Shown here in pieces: positions 11,642 to 23,724 of a stretch of 64,000 bases of DNA. Origin of the DNA: Anaspis maculata (taxonomy: Eukaryota > Arthropoda > Insecta > Coleoptera > Scraptiidae); contig OX421962.1 of assembly GCA_949128115.1 (NCBI GenBank), positions 60,553,787-60,617,786 on the forward strand, given 5' to 3'. The translations under genes were made by a program, and so were the position numbers. The notes below the pieces were generated by a model, which ran no database searches, was not told the origin of the DNA, and saw only the letters and a list, made by a program, of their open reading frames with translations. Position 1 is the stretch's first letter. The number at the start of each line of letters is the position of its first letter.

Positions 11642-12022
11642 GTCATATTGAACGAGTAGGTATAATATACTATTTTATCTACCTTTCCTTAATAATCGCC
11701 CAGAAAATGTGAATTCTGGCTGCTAAAAATAGAAACGTTTGATATGTGACACTTCAAAACTGACGTTTGCCTACCTTCTATTGGCAATAAATTGTTACTA
11801 TTGGTTCAAAAACACTTTAGTAATATGCTCCATTAGTGCGCTGTTTTCGATGTTTTAATGAACCCATTAGTAACGCAAAGTAGATAATAGTATATTCGAG
11901 AGTATATTATTATACGAGTTTCATAAAACAATACGTCTTATTGAAGAAGTGTAATAATAGTATATTATTATACAAGTTTAGTAAGACGAAGTTTGTCGCA
12001 CGACTGTTTTTGGGGCACGACG
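11642..12022. repeat. Dispersed repeat family R3, copy A
   Basis: Shares, in reverse complement, TCGCCCAGAAAATG, TCTGGCTGCTAAAAATAGAAA, CCTACCTTCTATTGGCAATAA and TGGGGCACGACGA with 58550-58880. Part of it also matches 37630-37795. Non-coding; contains TA-rich ends reading TATATTATTATAC. Confidence 0.65.
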
Positions 12023-12657
12023 AACGCAGTGAGAACGACACAAACAACAAACCGACTTACACACCCATTATACGGAAAAGAAGCAGTAAACGCAAGACTT
12101 AGGTTACGAAGAAGTTTCCTGAGGTCAGTGTCACCAATGACCAAGCCTGTCACCACGACCAGGAGAGAAATGTGGCAGATTTCACTCCCCGAACGAGACA
12201 AAGACATGCCTGTTTAAGAACACCTTCCCCCTGGTTCCGAAAAACAATGGACAACATGGAAAACCTAACTGAAAAATAGACTAAGAACAAAGACAGGCCG
12301 ATGTATTGACAACTCTATACAGGGCCAAGCCCTGTCCTATACACCTGTAAAAGGTTGAGGCAATAAATTGTTAATTGTTAATTGTTAAGACTAACCTCAT
12401 AAGATGGGGACACTACGCAGGCTCGGACCTCTGTACATGCGGCCAGCCATAAACAACCCATCTAATCACATGTACAAACTTGCGAACTCCCTGCAGCCCT
12501 GAAGACCTCGTCGAAGCATCAGCGGTGCATGGCACTCGAATGCGCCGAGCACTGGTCTCTGGAAATTTGACCATTCACATTCAATACATTTCACTTTTAT
12601 GTTCATACACATCAAATCTCAACTTATTCCAGGTTGGACACGAATAAATAAATAAAT
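11985..12657 (+). pseudogene. Non-LTR retrotransposon ORF2 C-terminal relic (jockey/BEL-like tail)
   Basis: The plus strand encodes THPLYGKEAVNARLRLRRSF then EHLPPGSEKQWTTWKT, a stop, then NRLRTKTNLIRWGHYAGSDL and CTCGQP-stop-TTHLITC with CSPEDLVEA. The CxCG...TxxHLxxC pattern is the zinc-binding tail of many arthropod non-LTR retrotransposon ORF2 proteins. Two in-frame stops and 5' truncation show it is dead. The 3' end carries an AATAAATAAATAAAT tail at 12642-12656. A 92-bp insertion (12295-12386) interrupts it. Confidence 0.75.
12295..12386 (+). mobile_element. 92-bp retroposed fragment with AAGAC target duplication
   Basis: Flanked by AAGAC at 12290-12294 and 12387-12391 and ending in a TTGTTAATTGTTAATTGTTA tail. 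Without it and one AAGAC, the LINE relic reads continuously in frame (RLRTKT|NLIRWGHY). It is probably the 3' end of another LINE or SINE. Confidence 0.75.
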
Positions 12658-13560
12658 GCGAATCGCCCTGGATGAGTGCGTCGCTGATGTTGGCTGGATT
12701 GCAGAGCATGACCATCTGACGCAGGTCTGCGTCTTTTAAACCACCGGTTTTTTTTTGCGATATAGGCCAAAAGATCCGCTGGATGTGCTGGATAGGCTAG
12801 GTGAGCCAACCTCAGGATGTCTGCAGGCTTTCTCCGTTTCTCTGTGTCCTCGTCTTCAGCTGGGCTCGATAAATCTGCCACACGTGACTGTCCCCATATC
12901 GAAGCTTCAGTACCCTGGTTAACTTGGCAATGTTCTCTTGTTCGCTCTCAGGAACCACCTGGAGCAGCTCCAACGCTGGGCCTCTGAGAGCCAGGATTAG
13001 TGCTGTAGCTTTGGCATCCTTGCTCCATCCACTGGCTTCGACAGCGGCGTCTAACTGTCTCCTACATGCTTCCATGGGTTTTGTCCATCGTAGTACACGG
13101 CAACTTCACGCGATGAATAGGTACCTGCCGAAGTGACCATCGTAGCATAAACGGCAGATCTCTGCGGATCCGCTGATGCAGCTCCATCGCATTGGCTTTC
13201 ATCGCTCTTATCTTTTCTTCTAGCTTACTCACGTTACTTTGAAAGTAGATATCACGTTTGTTGCTCTACAATCGCCAATATTTATTTTATTCCGAACGCT
13301 TTATTTCTTGTTCTCCCAGAAGATTTCTCAATTTCTTTTCCTGTTCTTCTAGAAGATCATTCAATTCTTTTTTTATTTTAGGCGCTCTATCGTAGAAAAT
13401 TTTTAAATTCTTTTTTCTCCTCGGAGCGTTTTTCTTCCTCTTCTTCTAGATGATGTTTCAATTAATTCTTCTTTCTCCTCTAGAATTTTTTGTTCCTATT
13501 TCTCTTCTAGGCGCATCTTCTTCTGTTTTTTTTAGCGCACTTTCCCGCAAAATAGGAAAA
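12658..13560 (-). pseudogene. LTR-retrotransposon gag relic
   Basis: The minus strand encodes RQLDAAVEASGWSKDAKATA, then LRGPALELLQVVP and LKLRYGDSHVWQIYRAQLKT. This is the core of a Gypsy-like retrotransposon gag domain (capsid-like helices). Upstream are MKANAMELHQRIRRD, a coiled-coil-like segment, and a highly biased Glu/Arg/Lys-rich region 13260-13560. Downstream, in a shifted frame, ADILRLAHLAYPAHPADLL continues the same domain. At least two frameshifts occur (near 13080 and 12830). No protease or polymerase follows. This is an old endogenous fragment. Confidence 0.75.
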
Positions 13561-13580
13561 AGGCGCTTTTAGCTTCACTT

Positions 13581-13620
13581 TGTCCGTCCGTTCGTCCGTC
13601 CGTCCGTCCGTCCGTCTGTC
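13581..13620. repeat. (GTCC)n microsatellite
   Basis: About nine tetranucleotide units with small variants. A related GACGGACAGACAGG run occurs at 23344-23379. Both may sit inside copies of a dispersed repeat that carries such a tract. Confidence 0.85.
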
Positions 13621-14401
13621 TATACCCGGGATAACTCTTCAGGAAAAATAGATATCGGTGTGATGTAAACGCTAATCAATAGGTCGCTGGAACAGAACCG
13701 TCACCTTGGCACCCGGTATGGCAACGTTGCAAGTATGCTTGACGTGGCAACAGCACATTGCGCATTTCCGCGCTTCTCAGCCGCTTTCTTTTTGCGCCAA
13801 GAGCTGCTCCGGGTAGATCACAAGATAGAGAAAGTAGATACATACGCCAATCACGGCCCAGCTGGATCTACTTTCTTTGTCCGCGCTTGCGCATGATGGG
13901 GTGCCAGGGTACCGCTGTAGAGATTCGCTTGTTTTTGACATTACTCTGTCAAATCTTGAGTCTATCAGATTAATTTTTTTGATAAAGCGACAATTATTGT
14001 TCAATAAATTATCTATATATTTATTACAACTTTACAATTGAAGAAAATTGTATAAACATGTAGGTACTAGTGAAAATAACATTATACCATATACCCCATA
14101 TTCCCATATTATACCATATCTTTAGGACACCATTTTTGTTCCCGCGACCTATAGTACATCTATCCAGGATGTCAAGTTGACTTTTGGTTTTTTTCTTCTA
14201 GGCGTTTTTCTTCTGTTCTTCTAGAAGACTTTCCTGCTGCTGCATCATGCTAGCTAAAATGTCTTCGACTCCTTCTTTGACATGCTTCTCGTCTCCGGCA
14301 TTTACAAATCAATTCCAGAATTTTTCAAACGCCCTGTAGTCACAGGCGGAATTACTCTCAATTATGTCGATTCTGACACCAATGTTACGAATTTGCGTGA
14401 A
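13621..14401. other. Unassigned non-coding stretch
   Basis: No gene supported. Frames of 60-75 residues on both strands have no family features. Confidence 0.4.
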
Positions 14402-14726
14402 GGACTAAGTTATATTGGTGATTTCACGTATTTACGGCGTTGCGGAATCAATCAGTGTGGGTTTATTTCTTGACAGAAATTTACCATTCAGGTCTTTTTG
14501 GAAAGCTACAAGGATGTACTTTCGTTTGAGCCTATAGACATTTTCGAAATCCAAAAATTATTTTTTCAAATTTTGAACTTTTTTGGATTTTGAAAATATC
14601 TATAGGCTCAAACTAAAGTACATCCTTGTAGCTTTCCAAAAAGACCTGAATGATAGATTTCTGTCAAGAAATAAACTCAGACAGATTTATTCCGCAACGC
14701 CTCATTTTACCAATTTAACTCCGTCC
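14402..14726. mobile_element. TTAA-type palindromic MITE, family 1 copy 2
   Basis: Same family as 3482-3805: GTTGCGGAATCAATCAGTGT, GCTACAAGGATGTACTTTCG and the right end CAATTTAACTCCGTCC. The flanks no longer show a clean TTAA pair, so this copy is older. Confidence 0.75.
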
Positions 14727-16243
14727 TCAAGTAATAAAGTACTGACTATACTTGAGTTAAGACTGTGACTTTGAGAATTCTCTCGCATTGTGATGGTGAC
14801 AGTCTAAACGCACTTGAAATAAAACCAACTTCAAGTTCGATTATGAAATTGTCCGTAACAGAGCTATTACAGGTTTCATGCAATAATTGAGCTTTCAAAT
14901 CCGGCGGTCCACACCGGGTACCAACAGTAAGGGGGTGTCAGTGTAGGATTATTCGCGGTGCAAAAGAGGTCTACAAAACAGGGGGTGCAAGGCCTTGGAG
15001 GGTGCAAAACAAACTGGTGAAGACCCGTCTACCGGAAAAATTTCGTCTGCGGCGCTTTTTTCTTACATTTGTCATTATTCGTAGTATTTTCCGCTTTGTC
15101 AAAAAATCGTTTTTCTATGTCCAAAAATACCATGTCACCAATTGGGCGCGATTTTTCGATCCTGCAATTGCCTATAATTCGGCACAGGACAGGGGGTGCA
15201 TAACTACGCAGTGGGTGGGTTTGAGGGAAGGGGGGTGTTCCAGGATAGTCCGCCCCGGGTGCCAAATACGCTAAGTACGCCACTGCGATTTGCATCAGTG
15301 AATGGAAAAATTGGCAGGCATGCCTCACATTAGAATAAAATGCAATGCGAAATGAAAATGTCCTTTATATATCTGCGACGTTATACGAATTCTAACTAAA
15401 AGCACAGCAAATCCCCGTTTTTAGTTTTTATAAACGATAAATTCGTAATCACGATAATAATTTTAATAAACTCCTCGTTTCAGATTAGAACGGAATTAAC
15501 AAATAACTGATGATTTTTTTATTATCGAGAATGAGCCACCGGCTGACAGCCAATCAGTCAAAATAATTTAATATTTACAAGGGTGGGAAAACAATATTGT
15601 TTTGTAACGGATATGTTTTCACGTAGTTCGAATTTCTCGAATTAATCCGGTTCAAGTTCAGGATATAAGCACAGACATAAGTAAAATAAATATGAGGTAC
15701 ATCGAACAACTAACTTATTGCCCTCAATGGGAAGATTATGTAAGACGTTATTTTTCCAATTTTGCGCTTTCCTTAGTACCTAAGTTGATCCACAAAAAAA
15801 ATAGGAAGAGGATTTTAAGAGGTACACGCTATAGTGATAATAAATCCTCGTATTTCTTTTTGAAACTTCACGCAGAGGACACAAGCAAATAAAAATCCGT
15901 AAATGAAACGTCAGTAATAATTATTTTTGTACCAAGCAAGGCCGTAAAGATGATCTTTTGGTCGAATCTGACAGTTGATCAATATCTGGGTGAAAGGTAA
16001 GAGTTTTCCGGAGCAATCGCTACGAGCCCGCAATGTGTATTAGCTGAGACGCATGATGAAAAATACTGGATTATTCTTTTTCCAGGCAAAGAAGAGTACC
16101 TATACCTGTATTGAAAAACTGGTGCTACAATGGCGACTATGGTAATACGAGTGAGTTTGCTTGATTAGCCGTAAAGCGGCGAGTTAAGTCGAAAATAGAG
16201 TAAATAAATAAGTACTGGAGAAAATAAGTAGGTACTATACATA
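14727..16243. other. Unassigned, with a G-rich repeat-like block near 14910-15290
   Basis: The 14910-15290 part has several GGGGGTGCA-like runs and ends that resemble each other (ACACCGGGTACCAAC, CGCCCCGGGTGCCAAA), suggesting a decayed transposon, but no target duplication was found. The rest, including a 66-residue frame at 15692-15892, is not recognised. Confidence 0.3.
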
Positions 16244-17719
16244 CAGGGTGGTGAAAATTTCGATGCTCACCATTGGTATCTTGGAAACGGTAAGAGATAC
16301 GAGGTCGGTTAAATTAGAAAAAAGTTGCGCATTTTTGTGGCGATTGAGAATCTGAAAAAAAACTTTGAATATTTTGATTGGTTTACGATTTATCATGAAA
16401 AAACTGAAAATTTTGATTTCAGAAATTATTTATCTTTCCAACCATCCAAGCTATTCCAATCAAACTTGGTAGTTTTATGTTTTTAATCACTCCGAGTCGA
16501 TCAACGTTGACAGAAATTTTCCAGGCCTTCTAAATGTCAAATTATGATAGTCAACTTTTGTTTTTTTTATGACCGCCATATTGGATTTTTGCACTAATAG
16601 ATAGAGAAAAAAATTAGCTTTCCGAATTAGTAACCAACATGTTCTTTTTATGACATTTTTAGCGTCAAATCTCGAAATTTTCGTAAATTATTGACAAAAT
16701 CGGGAATGCTTCAAAAAACAATTGAAATATTGTCATTAGCAACAACAAAAAAGTGACAGATAGTGTGCAATTGACGTATCCAACTTCTTCACCGTGTTTT
16801 GTGCTTGTTTGTACCGGTAGTTCATAAATTGAATGGGTCAAGGGTGTCTGTGAGTTCAAAAACGTCTATCGGAACTAGCATCGTTCTTGTTAATAAAGTT
16901 TGACAAATTTATTAGAAAAGGAGTAAAGATTACTCTAGTTTCGACAGACGTTTTTGAATTCACAGGCACCCTTGACTCATTTAATTTATGAACTCTCGGT
17001 ACAAACAAGCACAAAACACGATTAAGAAGTTACGGCTCGATACCAAGTTGGGGCTGAGACCGACGTAAGTGCCGTTACCATAGCAACGGCGGATACCAAC
17101 CAATCAGGCCGCGCTGTATTTGGCGAGTCACGCCGTCCCAAACTTTGCGTCTGCAACTTGGTATCGAGCCCTTAGATACGACAATTGAACACATAACAAT
17201 CTGTCTTTTTTTGTTGTTGCTATTGATAACATTTCAATTGTTTTTCAAAGTATTCCCGATTTTGTCAATGATTTACGAAAATTTTAAAATTTGACGCCAA
17301 AAATGTCATAAAAAGAACATGTTGGTTACTAAATTCAAAAAGCTATTTTTTTTCTCTATCTATTAGTGCAAAAATCCAATATAGCGGCTATAAGAAAAAC
17401 AAAAGTTGACTATCATAATTTGACATCTGGGAGACCTGGAAAACTTCTGTCAACGTTGATCGACTCGGAGTGATCAAAAACATAAAACTATCAAGTTTGA
17501 TTGAAATAACTTGAATGGTTGGAAAGATAAAAATTATTTTTTGAAATCAAAATTTTCAGTTTTTTCGTGATAAATCGGGAACCAATCAAAATATTCAAAG
17601 TTTCTCTCCAGATCCTCAATCGCCACAAAAATGCGCAGCTTTTTTCTAATTTAACCAACCTCGTATCTTTCACCATTTCCAAGATACCAATGGTGAGCAT
17701 CGAAATTTTCACCATCCTG
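16244..17719. mobile_element. 1.48-kb foldback element with nested MITE
   Basis: The left arm from CAGGGTGGTGAAAATTTCGA runs inward to ~16865 and is repeated inverted from ~16945 to CATCGAAATTTTCACCATCC at the right end. Examples are CATGTTCTTTTTATGACATT and ACAAACAAGCACAAAACACG. The right arm is interrupted by the 139-bp MITE at 17033-17171. No coding content. Confidence 0.8.
17033..17171. mobile_element. 139-bp MITE, PIF/Harbinger-like (copy 2), nested
   Basis: Inverted copy of the element at 268-409, with ends CGGCTCGATACCAAG and CTTGGTATCGAGCCC. The TTA duplication lies at 17030-17032 and 17172-17174. The left arm of the surrounding foldback has the intact empty site, so this insertion is younger than the foldback. 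Confidence 0.8.
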
Positions 17720-17729
17720 TGTACTTGGT

Positions 17730-17996
17730 AGTCGGCTGGGTGGCTCAGAAGCTTAAACCAACGCGCTCACAACCCATATTTCAACGCTTCCTCTCAGACC
17801 GAGGTTCGATTCCAGCCGGCGGAAGAAACTTTTCTGGGCCAAACACCGCTAAAAACGTTGGAATAATGGTGTTGTAGGAATTATTATGATTGTGAATAAT
17901 GAAAACTGTTTGTAAAGAAAATTTGAAATAAAAGTATCAAAACTCCTATGGCCGAATGCAAGGTCGAGAAGGAGAAAACAATATTATTATTATTAC
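17730..17996 (+). repeat. tRNA-derived SINE family A, copy 1
   Basis: The head AGTCGGCTGGGTGGCTCAGA carries a pol III A-box-like GTGGCTCAGAAG, and GAGGTTCGATTCCAGCC contains a canonical B box (GGTTCGATTCC). A ~150-bp body follows and the tail is ATTATTATTATTA. Copy 2 is at 31901-32177. It inserted directly beside the foldback end. Confidence 0.8.
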
Positions 17997-18654
17997 ATAT
18001 ACTTGGTAGTACATACAAAGTACCTAAAGAATGTCAAGTGCAAAAATTGAAAAATATAGCGAATACAAGTTGACGGCGAAAAATCCCCACCGGGGGGCGC
18101 CGGGCGGTTGGATTTTCATATTTAAAACCAACTCCTTAATTTAGTTGGAATGCTTGCTAAATGTTAAGTACGCCGAGTGTCGCATAGCACGTGAAATGTA
18201 AACCGATGGTGCCGACCCCATGCGATGTTGGTGGTCGTTGAAAATCCCTAATCCCTACCCTGTGTTCTGTGTTGAAACACACAGGGGTTCAGCAAAATTT
18301 CTAGTATATAGTGGAGTGGAGCATTCACCGGCGTCGGTGTTAGGCCTCGTTGCGGAAATAGGCCGACGTGCGTTAAATGAAAGAAAAAAATCCATCAAAT
18401 ATCGTACGCCTGCGCCTGCCCGCAAGACGAGCTCTTTTAAGAACATTTATGGACGTGTTATTTGTGGCCGCAGTGCCCGAATTTCCTTCTCGAATGTTTT
18501 CTTGAGCTGATGGATTTTTTGTGGCTCACATTATTGACTCAGCAAGAAACCCGAGTAAATGCGAACGGAACTCGCTGGAGATTACGACGTGCGAATAAGA
18601 GACACACCTGCACAATTGGCGGAGGAACCGAGCATCGAGACTCGAAGCTTGCCA
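17997..18654. other. Unassigned, relatively GC-rich
   Basis: Frames of 96 (plus) and 63 (minus) residues overlap at 18220-18510 without recognisable features. No gene claimed. Confidence 0.35.
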
Positions 18655-18958
18655 GAATAAACATTCGAAACCTAGTCGGTAGCACGGTGAGCTCGGCCTC
18701 ACTTTCAAAGGCGAAGGTCCCGGGTTCAAATCCGCACCGGGCCAGATGGACTTTTCACGCGTCCCTTACTACTAGGGCACCTTCGTGCGGTGATACCCCG
18801 GGAAGATGGATGAAACGAGAAAGCCATCGAAACAAAACCCCACTGATAAATCCCTCACTAATTCAAAGATGTAAATCCACAGTACTTCGTTGTTATTGTT
18901 GCCGAAAAACTCCCACGGAAAAAAAAACAATTTTTCTAGAGCTCTTGTGACTGGACTG
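18655..18958 (+). repeat. tRNA-derived SINE family B
   Basis: A tRNA-like head has the D-arm-like AGTCGGTAGCACGG and the B box GGTTCAAATCC in CCCGGGTTCAAATCCG. A non-tRNA body and a TTGTTATTGTTG-like segment near the 3' end follow. It differs from family A. Only one copy is in the window, so the exact ends are uncertain. The 162-residue frame over it is not a gene. Confidence 0.65.
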
Positions 18959-19630
18959 CCAGCCAATGTTGGAATATCCCGAAATTACAGTGGATGCGAC
19001 AAGAACCTTCGAGGTCCTTCCGGAAGAAAATGAAATATTCTTGAGTTCAAGACACGAGTATAGGTATGTAAAAGGGGCATGGCCAGAGAGCAGGTCAGTG
19101 TTGAATTCACAACGACAGTGGGAACATTAGCGAAGTGCGACGATTTATAGGACTTGTATTATATTAGTAGTACCATTGTATAACTACTACTAGTAGGTCA
19201 GCCTCGGGTTTAGGATGTTATTACGAGAGGTCGCACAAATCGGGAAAGAGCACCCGTCCTGTAAGAAATTATTCGCCATCTAGCAGCAAACTCAGCAAAC
19301 TGATAAAATGGAATAAGGTGCGCTGCCCGGCTTTCACAAGCGATGAGGCTTGGTGCATAACTAATTAGCTCCGCCCACGATCTATTGTTAATAATCGAGT
19401 GTACAGTTAGTACTTATGCCCAATGCACTTTACTACCTGAAAATGTGTTTCTTTGCGCCTCGCCACTGCAACCACAGTACAGTGTGCGTAGTTTGTGTGG
19501 ATTTTTGGCGTATAGTGCGAGTGCCTGTATCTCCTATTTCCAAAATAGTGCCTTGTTGGGTCCACTTCTTTGAAATTTTGGCGCTGCGCTCTCGCTAAAA
19601 TTGACTATTGCTATGATCAGCAATTATGAT
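18959..19630. other. Unassigned; contains left member of a weak inverted pair
   Basis: Sequence near 19168-19205 (GTACCATTGTATAACTACTA) recurs inverted near 21455-21490. This is possibly the worn arms of an old foldback filled by later insertions. No gene seen. Confidence 0.35.
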
Positions 19631-19928
19631 TATGATCTATGCAAATGCAGCTGAAAATGATCTATTATGGCCTCAAATTTCAGCCGTTTCATCAAAAACA
19701 AAATTTGCTCTCGTTTTCTCAGTATGTAGTAACGAAAAGTTGTAGCAACTTTTTTTTTGTAACGTCCCTCAGCTTAAGCTCAATATGGGATGGAAGAGAA
19801 GTTGAGGGACGTAACAAAAAATGTTTAAGAATTCTGCTGAAACTCATCGTTACTACTAAGAAAACGAGGAAACATTTTTTTTTCTGATGAAACGGCTGGA
19901 ATTTAAGGCCATAAGAGATCATTTGCAA
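19631..19928. mobile_element. ~298-bp palindromic MITE
   Basis: The arms ATGCAAATG...GATCTATTATGGCCT, CAGCCGTTTCATCA and GTAACGTCCCTCA are mirrored on the right (TGAGGGACGTAAC, TGATGAAACGGCTG, AGGCCATAAGAGATCATTTG). No coding. Confidence 0.75.
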
Positions 19929-19940
19929 AAAATATTTGAA

Positions 19941-20079
19941 TATACCGGGTGTTTATAAACGTTTGTTATCATATCGCCTTTGGAATCTCCTATCACTCTT
20001 TCAAATCGTGCCTTTCACTGCGACTTTTGGCCTGACCAAAGCCTGCCGCGATCACAGACGTTTATAAACACCCGGTATA
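19941..20079. mobile_element. TATA-flanked ~137-bp MITE, family 3 copy 1
   Basis: Ends TATACCGGGTGTTTATAAAC and GTTTATAAACACCCGGTATA, with a body containing CGCCTTTGGAATC and GGCCTGACC. Further copies are at 23725-23862 and 28744-28882. TA duplication is likely (Tc1/mariner-like). Confidence 0.8.
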
Positions 20080-20944
20080 AATTTACAAAAAATTCTAACA
20101 TCAAAAATCTTCAGGATTTACAAAATTTTCTTGTTAGCTCAATGGTGCCAAGCAATTTTTTTGCAATATGAATAATATGTTCCATGTTAGTTTCTAAATA
20201 GAAAAATGAGTTTTAAAAAATGTGTATACAAAATGTCTTTGTTTTAAAAAAATGCTTTGAAGTTTTTTTAAGAATCGCCCTGGAAATTTCAAACTAATTG
20301 ATAAACCTACAAAATTTCAATCAAATCCATGCGGCCATTCTAAAAATATGGCTCATCAAAAAATTCGACAAAATAATGGAATCGCACCGTGTCGTAACTT
20401 CGAAACGAATGAACAGCGTTAGAGAAATTTCAAAGCCGGATCCTGGTTCGCCTGAAAAAACTGGACCTATCCTTGAGCTATGTCCATTTGGTGATTTCTC
20501 GCTTTTCCTCTCTCAAACTCAGATCAGAGCAGTGAGTTTTGTGGTAAAAGGAAAGCACCTAATTTCACCCTTAAATGCACGATGTAGCCATACTTCCGGA
20601 AAACAGAAATTTTGTCAGAAACACGTGACTCCTGTCAAGTTGGTTTCAAAAAATTCGGCTCCCTATCCGTAAAGAAGACACGTACAGCTCTTAGAACTTT
20701 GATTTTTTGCTGGCTTTTCATCGATAATTTTCAAAAACCGGTTGAGGAAACTTGAATTTCACTAAAATCCAAACAGTGGCATCAAAGTTACAAAATAGTC
20801 CCACAAAAATTTTCCCAAGAATTGATTTTTAAAAATTCTGTCTATCACTTCCTCTTTACTTTGATTGCAAAGTTCTTGTACCTACAGAGATGAGATATTG
20901 CTAGTTTGTTCATCAAAATAGGTGTTTTTCGAAATAACAGAGTG
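20080..20944. other. Unassigned AT-rich stretch
   Basis: A 124-residue plus frame at 20298-20672 has no recognisable domain or splice context. No gene claimed. Confidence 0.35.
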
Positions 20945-21180
20945 CATTCGCCAAATTTTAGGCGGGCTTTTTGAAACAACCGGACAAAAACATTTGAATC
21001 CTACTCTAATGCACCTGTAATGTAATATCACGTGGTAGATTTCCAACGCTATTCTATTTTTGAGATAAAATTATGCTATAATATTTCACTCGATATTTCA
21101 TCTGTGCAGAAATTTTGTTTATGACAAATCTGCGTAAATGAATTGGTTTGTCCGGTTGTTTTCAATATCCCGCCATTACT
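20945..21180. repeat. ~235-bp imperfect inverted repeat
   Basis: GCGGGCTTTTTGAAACAACC near the left is mirrored by GGTTGTTTTCAATATCCCGC at the right, with CATTCGCCAAATT-type sequence between. Probably a worn MITE. Confidence 0.5.
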
Positions 21181-23410
21181 TGCCCTTGCACATGTGCAAT
21201 ATGGCCAGATACGATACGCGGTAGAAATCTTTGAAAGGTGAAATGTGTGAAATGTCCCAGTATTCAGGAAACTAACAATCGGAGGGAGCTTCCCGCTGCG
21301 CAGGAGGGCGGAGCCAATTTCACGGTAAATGATGAAACCGAGCGCTGAACCCAGCTTTCGCGCTCTTTGCTGAGTTTCGAAAAGCGACAGATCCTGAACA
21401 CGCCATCTGTCCGTGCTTTACACAACCTTCACAATTTGAACGGAGGCTGGCCTACTAGGAGTAGTTATACAATGGTAGTACGAACTAATAAGTAGTGTGG
21501 CTTTAAACTATTGTTCCTCAATTGTTGAAATATCCATCGTAAATTCCTATTTTTTTCTTTAGCGTGGGCGAGAGTTGATGCAGAGCAAAAAAAAAACATT
21601 ACTACTCCTCCATACAATAGTTATTTTCCTAACAAGTGGGTCGAATCTTCGAGACGAGATAAATCTCGATCTCGGCAGCATCACTACTACAGTCTACTCG
21701 AACTAATCAGGTATAAGATCAAAGAAAAAATATTGAGAAAATTCTAGATTTACAGCCAGATGCCACACTATACCTATAGGTACTCTCGCTTCAAAAATAA
21801 TATACTCCTGGGGTCAGCACTACTGGTTTAGTAGGAGTCAACATTTTGTCAGCGTCAGCAGTAAGATTGACAGTTAGTGATAAAATTTCCGGGTATGGGT
21901 AAGGCGCATATCATTCACCTGAAGTCTGTATTTCGGAATAGAAAAAATGCGTTTCAAATTTTATTCATTTCATTACGTCCATATCCTACGTCATGCCGGA
22001 CTTTCATTTCGTGCAAAATATGTCAAGAACAGGTCTGATTTAGCAATATGAAACATTTTATTTCTGCCGTGTGTGCCACATAATGTCACCGAATCCTTTG
22101 ACGCTGTATCATGTACTTACCCTTCCTTGATTTCCCAGCCCGGCCACATCTGCTGTCTCTTCCCGTTGATTAGATAAAAAGAATAATTTTGTTCTGTCAT
22201 GCACAGGGATTTTCCACTTTGGTGCGTTTTATCCGCATCTGAGATGAGAACCTACATCCCACAAATTTCTATATTGTGGAAGTAAAATTGTCTTCATCAC
22301 TTGATGCGATCGAGGGGAAGGCATACCATCGTTATTGTATTTCACGAAGTGGTAGCGCCGAGAAAATTATTAGTTGGGGATTGAAATATCTTTAATTAAG
22401 GAACGTTTTCCACCCGAGGAAAGTATCGACGTTGTTGGCCTTTTATAAAGTGTCAGCTCAAAGGGCTTGGGCAATTTTCTGTTCTAATGATTATATTAAT
22501 TTATAAATCGTATCACCACTGGGAAGTACCTACTTACGCCAGTTCCGAGGAGTGTTGTCTCAGATATTTGCGTTGATAATAATTGCTAAGGACTTATCAA
22601 GACTGTTCCAGATTTCCCAGCACGCGGAAAATTTAGTCACGAATCCCTCACTTTGGTTATGTAGTTCAAGCAAGAATGATGAAGTGGTTCTCTTTGCTAA
22701 GAAAATAATAAAGTACATAGGTAGGTAAGTACCTACATATTTTGTATTAATTTTCTGATAACTGCAAACAATAATGTTCAATTAACTTTTTTGGGTTAAT
22801 GTTATTAGAATATAATACCTAGATATGACAAATTCCTTGGCAATGGAAAGATGCTATTCTCGTAATAAGTATAAGCTTTGAGGCAAATATTTGATGTGAA
22901 GTTGCGTGAATGTAATTTTCCAGCAGGGGAAAATTGTGCAGCATTTTCAATGTTTGCTCAAATGCGTATAAGGGAAGGCTTTGTCAATATTGTGTATAAA
23001 TATTGTATAACAGTAGCTAATTAGTATCCACTCTTTAGTAATTAAGTGCGGTTAAGGTTAAGTGATCTCGAGGTGTATCTTATACCTACAGGGTGAAACT
23101 AATGACGCATACAAAATTCATAGGCATGTTCCTTGACTTATTTGAAGACGGAACAATTCTTGTCAACATATGTGTATGATTGGAAGATCTCCCTAAAAAT
23201 CTAATAGCTCTAAACTTTTCTTGAAAGTTGCTATTTTTTCAGGGGCTGTATCTCCTCATAACTTATTCATCAAAAACAATCAAGCTACTTACTCATTGGA
23301 GTGAATTTTTTTCGCAAAAACCGCTCGTCTAGGACTAGATACTGTGACGGACAGACAGGCAGACAGACGGACAGACAACCTACTTACACACCAAGCGAAA
23401 TCGTCACTTA
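21181..23410. other. Unassigned AT-rich intergenic sequence
   Basis: No coding exon, RNA gene or repeat family recognised, apart from a GACAGACAGG-rich microsatellite at 23344-23379. Confidence 0.4.
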
Positions 23411-23576
23411 AGGTGCGTTCAGTCAGCTTATTTAGCCGCAAGTTTTAATTTTAGTCGCAAGCGCAGCGACGCCCATTGGCTCTCATGAACCAGCCTCCTC
23501 AGAACAGCCAATAAGCGATGCAGCGCTTCCGACTAAAACTAAAACTTGCGGCTAAATAAGCTGACTGAACGCACCT
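23411..23576. mobile_element. 166-bp MITE, family 4 copy 1, TTA duplication
   Basis: Near-perfect terminal repeats AGGTGCGTTCAGTCAGC / GCTGACTGAACGCACCT extend through TTATTTAGCCGCAAGTTTTA. TTA lies at 23408-23410 and 23577-23579. Copy 2 is at 40812-40967 and a worn partial copy is near 50228-50305. PIF/Harbinger-like by target size. Confidence 0.8.
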
Positions 23577-23724
23577 TTATATGGATTCCCAGCAGGGATG
23601 TTTACGAGTACACAGAGAAGTATTCGAATACAGTATTCGAATACTTCTCAAGTAGGTACTCTGTACTCCTATTCGATTACTTTTTCAAATTTTGGATTTT
23701 GTACTTGTATTCGTATGAGTAAAA

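Noticed and set aside
13260..13560. Possible CT-rich promoter or minisatellite
   Set aside because: Read on the minus strand it is a degenerate Glu/Lys/Arg coiled-coil leading into the gag relic, so coding decay explains the bias.
18655..18740. A functional tRNA gene
   Set aside because: The acceptor stem does not pair and the tRNA-like head runs into a SINE-type body and tail.
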